From DATGKR01 sp035294565 (GTDB lineage Bacteria > Actinomycetota > Acidimicrobiia > Acidimicrobiales > Palsa-688), in the NCBI GenBank assembly GCA_035294565.1, contig DATGKR010000067.1:1-24652 (forward strand): 24,652 bases of DNA, in the 5' to 3' direction. Shown piece after piece: positions 8,022 through 13,549 of the stretch (position 1 is its first letter; every line of letters begins with the position of its first letter). The notes beneath the pieces are model-generated. The model saw only the letters and a list, made by a program, of their open reading frames with translations, did not search any database and was not told the DNA's origin. Position numbers and translations under genes: made by a program.

Positions 8022-8563
8022 AAGCGCCGGCAGGGGCGGGGGACTCCCCCCCCGGGGACGGTCGGCGGGCCGGCGCGGCAGGCCGGGTGTTCGAGGGGGA
8101 GCTGACCGGGGCCGGCCTGAAGGTTGCGGTGGCCGCAAGCCGCTTCAACGAGACGATCACCCTGCGCCTCCTCGACGGTGCCGTCGACGGCCTGCGGCGC
8201 CACGGGGTGGCCGCTTCGTCGATCGACGTGGCCTGGGCTCCCGGGGCCTTCGAGCTTCCCCTCGTGGCCCACCGCCTCGCCGCCACCGGCGACTACGACG
8301 CGATCGTCGCCGTCGGGGCGGTGATCCGCGGCGCCACGGGCCACTACGACCTCGTCGCCGGGCAGTGCGCGGCGGGCCTGCAGCGCGTCCAGCTGGACAC
8401 AGGGGTGCCGGTCGCCTTCGGCGTGCTCACCACCGACACCGTCGAGCAGGCCGTCGAGCGTTCGGGCACCAAGGCCGGCAACAAGGGTTTCGAGGCGGCG
8501 ATGACGGCGATCGAGATGGCCAGCCTCATCGCCTCCCTGGCCAAACCCGAGCCGCCCGCCTAG
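8018..8563 (+). CDS. ribH: 6,7-dimethyl-8-ribityllumazine synthase
   Basis: RibH condenses the pyrimidine from RibD with dihydroxybutanone phosphate from RibB, giving the substrate of RibE; family members form pentamers or 60-mer shells. Conserved marks are ASRFNE near residue 41, WAPGAFELP (73-81), GAVIRGATGHY with the catalytic His109, and GTKAGNKGFEAA near the C-terminus. GTG 8018 overlaps the ribBA stop as GTGA and gives 181 residues with a 23-residue Gly/Ala/Pro-rich leader. GTG 8087 would give the usual 158-residue enzyme. I prefer the overlapping start because coupling by GTGA is the rule here. The residue before H109 is Gly rather than the more usual Pro, a minor change. Confidence 0.95.
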   Translation: MKAPAGAGDSPPGDGRRAGAAGRVFEGELTGAGLKVAVAASRFNETITLRLLDGAVDGLRRHGVAASSIDVAWAPGAFELPLVAHRLAATGDYDAIVAVGAVIRGATGHYDLVAGQCAAGLQRVQLDTGVPVAFGVLTTDTVEQAVERSGTKAGNKGFEAAMTAIEMASLIASLAKPEPPA

Positions 8564-9438
8564 TGCTGCGCCTCGTCCTGCCGAAGGGCTCGCTCGAGCG
8601 CGCCACGCTCGAGCTGTTCGAGGAGGCGGACCTCGCCGTGGTACGCAGCTCCGAGGTCGACTACCGGGCGAGCATCGACGACCCGAGGGTTTCCGAGGTG
8701 AGGATCCTCCGGCCCCAGGAGATCCCCCAATACGTCGCCGAAGGCCTCTTCGACCTCGGGATAACCGGCAGGGACTGGATCGAGGAGACCGGCAGCGACG
8801 TGGCGTCCCTCGGGGAGCTGCGCTACAGCAAGGCCACGAGCCGTCCGATCAAGCTGGTCCTCGCCGTCGCCGAGGGTTCCCCGGTGCGCTCCGTCTCGGA
8901 CCTGCCGGCAGGGACCCGCGTGTCCACCGAGTACCCCTCGCTCACCAGGCGGTTCCTCGCATCCCACGGGGTCGATGCCGAGGTGAGGCTCTCCTACGGC
9001 GCCACGGAGGCGAAGATCCCGGAGATAGCCGACGCGGTGGTGGAGATCACCGAGACCGGCCGGGCGCTGAGGGCGGCCGGCCTGCGGGTCGTCGCCACGA
9101 TCCTCGAGTCCTACACGGAGCTCGTGGCGAACAGGCAGGCCTACGCCGACCAGGCCAAGAGGCACGCCATGCAGCAGCTTCTGACGTTGCTGTCGGGCAC
9201 GCTGATCGCCCGCCAGCGGGTGCTCGTCAAGCTCAACGTGGCGTCGGACGCTCTGGACCGGGTCATCGAGTTGCTGCCCGCGATGAAGTCGCCGACGGTG
9301 TCCAAGCTCTTCGGCGAGGACGGCTTCGCCGTCGAGGCGGTGGTCCCCAAGCACACGATCAACACCTTGATCCCTGCGCTGAAGGACCACGGCGCGACCG
9401 ACATCATCGAGCTTCCCATCTCCAAGATCGTCCCGTGA
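8563..9438 (+). CDS. hisG: ATP phosphoribosyltransferase, long form
   Basis: HisG performs the first step of histidine synthesis, joining ATP and PRPP. At 291 residues it is the long form: a catalytic region (VLPKGSLER at the N-terminus, GLFDLGITGRDWI, DAVVEITETG) followed by an ACT/PII-like regulatory domain from about residue 215 (KLNVASDALDRVIELLPAMKS region, ending PISKIV). This domain normally allows hexamer formation and histidine feedback, so HisZ should not be needed. GTG 8563 shares one base with the ribH TAG. No hisE or other his gene is next to it, so it appears as a lone histidine gene attached to the riboflavin set. Confidence 0.95.
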   Translation: MLRLVLPKGSLERATLELFEEADLAVVRSSEVDYRASIDDPRVSEVRILRPQEIPQYVAEGLFDLGITGRDWIEETGSDVASLGELRYSKATSRPIKLVLAVAEGSPVRSVSDLPAGTRVSTEYPSLTRRFLASHGVDAEVRLSYGATEAKIPEIADAVVEITETGRALRAAGLRVVATILESYTELVANRQAYADQAKRHAMQQLLTLLSGTLIARQRVLVKLNVASDALDRVIELLPAMKSPTVSKLFGEDGFAVEAVVPKHTINTLIPALKDHGATDIIELPISKIVP

Positions 9439-9668
9439 GCGGGACGGTCTTGACCGGGGTCGTGGCCGACTTCGACGAGCAGACCGGGCTGGGCAGCGTT
9501 GCCGCCGGGTCGGGGCGCATCTACCCGTTCCACTGCACGGCGATCGCCGACGGGTCGAGGCGGATAGAGCCGGGCACTCCCGTCGCCTTCGCGGTTGTCG
9601 CCGCCCGCCACGGCCGCTGGGAGGCGACGTCAGTTCAGCAGCTGGTTTCGGCCCCCCCGGCCCGTTGA
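9435..9668 (+). CDS. Small cold-shock-domain-like protein
   Basis: The 77-residue protein is an OB-fold, cold-shock-like domain: GVVADFDEQTGLGSVAAG, then RIYPFHCTAIADGSRRI and GTPVAFAVVAARHGRWEA. It lacks the classic RNP1 motif KGFGFI and matches a divergent actinobacterial CSD group with YPFHCTAIADGSR as its centre. RNA or DNA binding is inferred from the fold. GTG 9435 overlaps the hisG stop as GTGA. Its last 34 bases overlap, tail to tail, with the minus-strand DUF1844-type gene, so the two transcripts would be antisense at their 3' ends. It ends the long plus-strand cluster. Confidence 0.75.
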   Translation: MSGTVLTGVVADFDEQTGLGSVAAGSGRIYPFHCTAIADGSRRIEPGTPVAFAVVAARHGRWEATSVQQLVSAPPAR

Positions 9669-10060
9669 GCAGCCTGCACCTGCACGTAGGCGAGCCGCAG
9701 CTGCGCCAGGCCCGCCTTCAGGTCGTCGGCCGCCTCGCCGAGGCGGGGCCCGAGCCCCTCGACGAGGTAGCCGAGGGCGTCGATGGCGAGCCGCGCCTGG
9801 TCGAGCTGGGGACGCTCGAGGGAAAGGTGCAGCGCGGCCAATTGGAAGAGGCCGTAGGCGTGGTTGGCGACGACCACCTCTGCGGGTGCGTCGGCGAGGC
9901 GGGCCCGCATCTCCTCCATCTGCCGGCGAAGCTCGGCTTCGTCTGCCTCGCCCCCCGCCCCGGGCGGCGTCGCTCCCCCCGGGGGCTCGTCTCGTTTTCC
10001 GCCGGGCTCGGGCTGCCGGCGGACCGGTCTTTCACCGCTCGGTGTCCAAAGCGTGCTCAT
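9635..10060 (-). CDS. DUF1844-family conserved protein of unknown function
   Basis: The 141-residue protein has a charged, Pro/Gly-rich N-terminal third (1-40), an acidic/Arg helix (EADEAELRRQMEEMRARL) and a conserved helical C-terminal part: NHAYGLFQLAALHLS, LDQARLAIDALGYLVEGLGPRLGE and LAQLRLAYVQVQ. This fits the DUF1844-type family, which in actinobacteria I remember as being encoded next to infC. No catalytic residue is evident and the function is unknown. The ATG at 10058-10060 is preceded on the minus strand by TAGGGT and 6 bases, a leaderless arrangement. The gene diverges from infC and overlaps the cold-shock-like gene at its 3' end. Confidence 0.7.
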   Translation of the reverse strand: MSTLWTPSGERPVRRQPEPGGKRDEPPGGATPPGAGGEADEAELRRQMEEMRARLADAPAEVVVANHAYGLFQLAALHLSLERPQLDQARLAIDALGYLVEGLGPRLGEAADDLKAGLAQLRLAYVQVQAAQRAGGAETSC

Positions 10061-10072
10061 TGCGCTACCCTA
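10061..10072 (-). promoter_or_regulatory. Candidate leaderless promoter of the DUF1844-type gene
   Basis: On the minus strand, TAGGGT (plus 10067-10072) is followed by 6 bases and the ATG at 10060. The same bases on the plus strand read TACCCT (10066-10071) and could serve as the -10 for infC, making an overlapping divergent promoter. Confidence 0.45.
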
Positions 10073-10157
10073 TGTGGAAATCGGACCACAGGAAGCGGGG
10101 CCTTCCGCCCCCACCCGGCCAGGCGACGAGCTTGCGAACGGGTCGAACGACTGCTTC

Positions 10158-10189
10158 GGGCGGCGTTGCTTTCTGACGCTCGCCCTTTT
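10158..10189 (+). terminator. Candidate intrinsic terminator/attenuator in the infC leader
   Basis: GGGCGGCGT (10158-10166) can pair with ACGCTCGCCC (10176-10185) with one bulged base, around a 9-base loop, and is directly followed by TTTT. This is the best Rho-independent-like signal in the window and lies about 45 bases upstream of the apparent infC start. GGCGACGAGC upstream (10122-10131) could compete for the descending arm. By analogy with the L20-controlled infC-rpmI-rplT leader of Bacillus it may be an attenuator; the ligand is inferred. Confidence 0.5.
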
Positions 10190-10219
10190 GCCGCTGGCGG
10201 AGGGGCCTCGACCAACTCT

Positions 10220-10236
10220 AGGAGTGATGCCGCATA
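10220..10236 (+). promoter_or_regulatory. infC ribosome-binding site and AUA start
   Basis: AGGAG (10220-10224) lies 9 bases before ATA (10234-10236), the only plausible initiator between the in-frame stop TGA (10225-10227) and the conserved IF3 sequence. An ATG at 10227 is out of frame and only 2 bases from the AGGAG; it would give a 7-codon peptide ending at 10250. Confidence 0.65.
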
Positions 10237-10842
10237 GCCCCTTCGCCTGAGCAGAACGAGCACCGCACCAACGACCGCATCAGGGCCCGGGAGGTCCGCC
10301 TCATCGGCCCGGAGGGGAACCAGCTGGGGGTGAAGCCCCTCCCCGAAGCGCTGGCCGTGGCCCGCCAGATGGACCTGGACCTGGTCGAGGTGGCCGCCGA
10401 AGCCAACCCGCCCGTCTGCAAGATCATGGACTACAACCGCTTCAAGTACGAGGCGGCGCAGCGGGCCAAGGAGTCGAGGCGCAAGGCCACCAGCACGGGG
10501 ATCAAGGAGATGAAGTACAGGCCGAAGATCGGATCCGGAGACTTCGACACCAAGACCCGGCAGGTAGCCCGTTTCTTGGGGGAGGGTCACAAGGTGAAGA
10601 TCACCATCATGTTCAGGGGCCGGGAGATGAGCCACCCGGAGCTGGGCAAGCGGATCCTCGACCAGGTCGCCGAGCAGGTCGCCGAGGTGGCCAAGGTGGA
10701 GGCGGCGCCCAAGCTCGACGGTCGCAACATGGTCATGGTGCTCGCGCCCGACCGCCGGGCTCAGGCCCGCAAGCCGTCTTCCAACGGGAGGGCCCCCGAA
10801 GAGGAGCCCGCTCCCACCACCACCACCAGCGCCAGCAGCTGA
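10234..10842 (+). CDS. infC: Translation initiation factor IF-3, apparent AUA start
   Basis: IF3 binds the 30S subunit, prevents early 50S joining and checks the start codon. The 202-residue reading has the N-terminal domain (RTNDRIRAREVRLIGPEG at about 12-29, DLDLVEVA, PPVCKIMDYNRFKYEA), the linker, and the C-terminal domain (KEMKYRPKIGSGDFDTK, KVKITIMFRGREMSH). A Ser/Thr/Pro-rich tail follows from about residue 178. The first ATG/GTG in frame is GTG 10330, which would delete about 32 residues with the conserved NDRIR region. The frame is closed at TGA 10225, so ATA 10234 is inferred as start, with AGGAG 9 bases upstream. E. coli infC uses AUU for self-control by IF3. The gene heads infC-rpmI-rplT. 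Confidence 0.93.
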   Translation: MAPSPEQNEHRTNDRIRAREVRLIGPEGNQLGVKPLPEALAVARQMDLDLVEVAAEANPPVCKIMDYNRFKYEAAQRAKESRRKATSTGIKEMKYRPKIGSGDFDTKTRQVARFLGEGHKVKITIMFRGREMSHPELGKRILDQVAEQVAEVAKVEAAPKLDGRNMVMVLAPDRRAQARKPSSNGRAPEEEPAPTTTTSASS

Positions 10843-10860
10843 GAGCCGAGGAGCCGAGAC

Positions 10861-11055
10861 ATGCCGAAGATGAAGACCGACCGGGGTGCCGCCAAGCGCA
10901 TCAAGATCACCGGCAGCGGGAGGCTTCGACGCCGGCGCGCTTTTCGCAACCATCTCTTCGAGGGCAAGCCGACCAAGAGGACCCGCCGCCTGGCCCGCCC
11001 CGCCGAGGTGGCGGCAGGCGACGTCAAGGCGGTGCGCCGCCTGCTCGGCATTTAG
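10861..11055 (+). CDS. rpmI: 50S ribosomal protein L35
   Basis: The 64-residue basic protein has the complete L35 pattern: MPKMKTDRGAAKRIKITGSG at the N-terminus, the RRRRAFRNHLFEGKPTKRTR basic core and a C-terminal helix ending VRRLLGI. L35 is a small component of the large subunit. ATG 10861 follows infC by 18 bases, with a purine-rich GAGGAG-like site just upstream. Its place between infC and rplT is the near-universal bacterial order. Nothing is missing or unusual. Confidence 0.97.
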   Translation: MPKMKTDRGAAKRIKITGSGRLRRRRAFRNHLFEGKPTKRTRRLARPAEVAAGDVKAVRRLLGI

Positions 11056-11136
11056 CGCCCGTCGCTGCAGGTCCCGCCGGCCCAGCAGGGCCCGTTGGCA
11101 AAGAGAAGCCGAGACCATTCGAAAGGAGCCCACCCG

Positions 11137-11502
11137 ATGGCCCGGGTCAAACGAGCCGTCCACAGCAAGAAGCACCGTCGTGCGGTGCTGGAGCAGGCGC
11201 AGGGGTACTTCGGCAACAAGAGCCGCAGCTACCGCGCCGCCCACGAGCAGGTCATGCACTCGATGCAGTACGCCTTCCGGGACCGAAGGGCCCGCAAAGG
11301 CGACTTCCGCCAACTGTGGATCCAGCGGATCAACGCCGCGGCGCGCCAGCACGGGATGAGCTACAGCCGCCTGATCGCCGGTCTCCGAGAGGCCGGCGTC
11401 GAGGTGGACCGCAAGATCCTCGCCGACCTCGCTGTCACCGACGGGGCGGCGTTCGCCGCGCTCGTCGGCGTCGCCAGGCGGGGCTCCGCCGGACCCGCCT
11501 GA
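11137..11502 (+). CDS. rplT: 50S ribosomal protein L20
   Basis: L20 binds 23S rRNA early in large-subunit assembly and, in several bacteria, represses its own operon through the infC leader. The 121-residue protein shows MARVKRAVHSKKHRRAVLEQ, GYFGNKSRSYRAAHEQV, YAFRDRRARKGDFRQLWI and YSRLIAGLREAGVEVDRKIL. ATG 11137 has AAAGGAG (11122-11128) 8 bases upstream; an in-frame GTG-type extension to 11095 lacks similarity. The C-terminus is a few residues longer than usual. Its TGA (11500-11502) is part of the left outer arm of the large palindrome that follows, so that element starts directly at the end of this gene. Confidence 0.97.
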   Translation: MARVKRAVHSKKHRRAVLEQAQGYFGNKSRSYRAAHEQVMHSMQYAFRDRRARKGDFRQLWIQRINAAARQHGMSYSRLIAGLREAGVEVDRKILADLAVTDGAAFAALVGVARRGSAGPA

Positions 11503-11638
11503 GAAGCTGTCGTGAAAACAGAGCTTGGAGAGGAGGGGACGGCCATTCGTCTCCGAACATGGTGCGTGTTCGTGCGTCCTCGATGGTTCGCGAATGGCCG
11601 TCCCCTCCTCTTCGCGGGTTTTCACGACAGCTTCTGAG
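11499..11638. repeat. 140-bp double-armed palindrome between rplT and tsnR
   Basis: Two nested inverted repeats share one centre. The outer arms, 11499-11519 and 11618-11638, match at 20 of 21 positions. The inner arms, 11530-11549 and 11591-11610, are a perfect 20-bp match. They are separated by 10 and 7 unpaired bases and a 41-base loop (11550-11590) that itself holds CGAAC...GTTCG. There is no T-run at the right end. It overlaps the rplT stop and contains the ATG codons used for the next gene. It may be a MITE-like insertion or a strong transcription-ending fold; no transposase is present. Confidence 0.85.
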
Positions 11639-12464
11639 GGCCGGAGGCACGTCGGCAGGTTCCGCCCGCCCGGCGGGCTTCCGCCACCGTTCGGTCCAGC
11701 GGCTGCGCCGGCTGGCCTCGAGCCGGGCGGCGCGCTGGGAGGAGCGACGCTTCGTGGTCGAGGGGCCCAAGCTCCTCGATGAGGCGACCCGGGCCGGGGC
11801 GCTCGTCGACACCGTGTTCGTCGAGGCCGGCTTCGACCTCGACGCGGCCCGGCCCTGGCCGGCGGGAACCGTCGTCGAGGTCGAGCGCGGCGTTCTGGCC
11901 CGGGCCGGCGACGCCCGCACCCCCCAGGGGGTGGCGGCGATAGTCGGGATGGTCGACGTCCCCCTCGGCACCGCCGTCGACGGAGGCGCCGCGCTGACCG
12001 TGTTGTGCGCCGGCCTGCAGGACCCCGGCAACGCCGGCAGCGTGGTGAGGGCTGCAGCGGCGGCGGGGGCTTCGGCGGTAGTCTTCACCTCGGGTGCCGT
12101 CGACGCGTACAACCCCAAGGCCGTCAGGGCCTCGGCAGGAGCGGTGTTCCGCGTGCCTCTCGTCGCGGCGGCGGAGGCGAGCGCGGCCCTCCACCACCTC
12201 GCCCGCCGCGGCATCCGCCGCGTGGCGGCCGTGCCCCGCGGCGGGCGGGACTACTCGGGACTCGACATGACGGGCCCCATCGCCTTGGTGCTCGGCAGCG
12301 AGAGCCACGGCATCCCGCCCGACATCGCTGGCCTTCTCGACGACACGGTCAGCATCCCCATGCGCCGCGGTGTCGAGTCCCTCAACGTGGCGATGGCGGC
12401 CGCCGTGTTCTGCTTCGAGGCAGCCCGCCAGCGGGAGGCGGCGCGCCCCGGGCGGCCCGGGTGA
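11583..12464 (+). CDS. SpoU-family rRNA 2'-O-methyltransferase (TsnR type)
   Basis: The protein has the N-terminal substrate-binding domain (HRSVQRLRRLASSRAARWEE, FVVEGPKLLDEA) and a C-terminal SPOUT domain with LQDPGNAGSVVRAAAAAG, LVLGSESHGIPP and IPMRRGVESLNVAMAAAV. It should methylate a ribose in 23S rRNA or a related RNA using AdoMet. Its place after rplT matches Mycobacterium, where tsnR follows rplT. Start choice is difficult: family homology begins near 11680, but the nearest ATG codons, 11559 and 11583, lie inside the palindrome, and no Shine-Dalgarno is visible. CTG 11634 is another option. With ATG 11583 the product has 293 residues, of which the first 17-20 are palindrome-encoded. 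The stop overlaps the kinase GTG as GTGA. Confidence 0.88.
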   Translation: MVREWPSPPLRGFSRQLLRAGGTSAGSARPAGFRHRSVQRLRRLASSRAARWEERRFVVEGPKLLDEATRAGALVDTVFVEAGFDLDAARPWPAGTVVEVERGVLARAGDARTPQGVAAIVGMVDVPLGTAVDGGAALTVLCAGLQDPGNAGSVVRAAAAAGASAVVFTSGAVDAYNPKAVRASAGAVFRVPLVAAAEASAALHHLARRGIRRVAAVPRGGRDYSGLDMTGPIALVLGSESHGIPPDIAGLLDDTVSIPMRRGVESLNVAMAAAVFCFEAARQREAARPGRPG

Positions 12465-13549
12465 GCGCGGGCGCCGGGCCCGGGCCCGGCGGGGATGCCG
12501 TCCTCGACCAGCTGCGCGACGGGATCGTGGTCCTCGACGCCGACCGCAGGGTCGTCGAGGTGAACCAGGCGGCGGCCGGTCTTCTCGGCCGACCGGCCTC
12601 CGAGCTGGTCGGGCTGAGCGGCGACGAGCTGATCGTGTGGCACGACTCGAGCGGCGGACGCGGGCCGGCGGGGCGCTGGCCTCCGGCCGCCCGGCTGCGC
12701 GGCACCCGCGGTGTCGCCGCCCAGACGGTCGCCCTCCGCCGCCCCGATGGCTCGACGTTGAGCGTGACCGCCACCGGAAGCTACGTGCGAGGCCCCGACG
12801 GGTCTCTGCGCGGCGCCGTGCTCAGCCTGCGCCCGCCGCCCCGGGGGCGGGGGGCGGGACCGGGAGGCATGGAGATCGTCTCCACTGTGAGCCACGAGCT
12901 GCGGTCCCCTCTCACGTCGGTCAAGGGCTACACGAGCCTGATGCTCAACCGCTGGGACCGTCTGCCCGACGACCAGAAGAAGATGATGCTCGAGCAGGTC
13001 AACCACGACGCCGACCGGGTCACCCGCCTCATAACCGAGCTGCTCGACATCAGCCGCCTCGAGACGGGCAGGCTCATCCTCCGCCGACAAATGGTCGACC
13101 TGCCTCGCCTGGCGTCGAGCGTGGTGGAGAAGGTGGCGATGGAATATCCCGAGTTGGAGGCCAAGACCGACTTCCCCGACTCGTTCCCCAAGGTGTACGC
13201 CGACCCGGACAAGATCGAGCAGGTGCTCACCAACCTGGTCGAGAACGCCTGCAAGTACGCCTCGCCGCGGGACCTGCGCATCGAGGGCACGGTGGGGGAG
13301 TCCAGCGTGTCGGTGTGCGTCCGCGACCGCGGCGAGGGCATACCGCCGTCGGACCTGCCCAAGGTGTTCACCAAGTTCTTCCGCCGCGCCGTCGGGCGCC
13401 CCACCGGTTCAGGACTCGGCCTGTGGATCAGCAGAGGTCTCGTCGAGGCGCACGGCGGCGAGCTGCAGGCGGAGTCGACCCTCGGCAGCGGATCGACGTT
13501 CCGGTTTACGCTCCCAGTCCTCGACCTCGACAAACTGCAAGAAGCGTGA
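12461..13549 (+). CDS. Soluble PAS-domain sensor histidine kinase
   Basis: The 362-residue protein has an N-terminal PAS-like domain (about 12-125, with DGIVVLDADRRVVEVNQAAAGLLGR), a HisKA domain with phospho-acceptor H145 in SHELRSPLTSVKGY, and an HATPase domain with N-box NLVENACKYA (258-267), G1 DRGEGIPPSD (289-298) and G2 GSGLGLWISRG (316-326). All ATP-binding boxes are intact, so it should autophosphorylate. No signal peptide or membrane segment is seen; it should sense a cytoplasmic signal. No response regulator is encoded in the window. It is joined by GTGA overlaps to tsnR on one side and pheS on the other, so it is probably co-translated with translation genes. The ligand of the PAS domain is unknown. 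Confidence 0.93.
   Translation: MSAGAGPGPGGDAVLDQLRDGIVVLDADRRVVEVNQAAAGLLGRPASELVGLSGDELIVWHDSSGGRGPAGRWPPAARLRGTRGVAAQTVALRRPDGSTLSVTATGSYVRGPDGSLRGAVLSLRPPPRGRGAGPGGMEIVSTVSHELRSPLTSVKGYTSLMLNRWDRLPDDQKKMMLEQVNHDADRVTRLITELLDISRLETGRLILRRQMVDLPRLASSVVEKVAMEYPELEAKTDFPDSFPKVYADPDKIEQVLTNLVENACKYASPRDLRIEGTVGESSVSVCVRDRGEGIPPSDLPKVFTKFFRRAVGRPTGSGLGLWISRGLVEAHGGELQAESTLGSGSTFRFTLPVLDLDKLQEA

Noticed and set aside
8018..8086. RibH N-terminal 23 residues as a targeting or encapsulation signal
   Set aside because: The leader is Gly/Ala/Pro-rich without a hydrophobic core or known motif, and GTG 8087 may be the true start.
10227..10250. Seven-codon frame from ATG 10227 as a real leader peptide
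   Set aside because: The AGGAG is only 2 bases from this ATG and the peptide has no regulatory codon run. It is mentioned only as an alternative in the infC start discussion.
11499..11638. CRISPR-like or insertion-sequence interpretation of the palindrome
   Set aside because: There is one inverted pair, no spaced direct repeats, and no transposase frame; only a small non-autonomous element or RNA structure remains possible.
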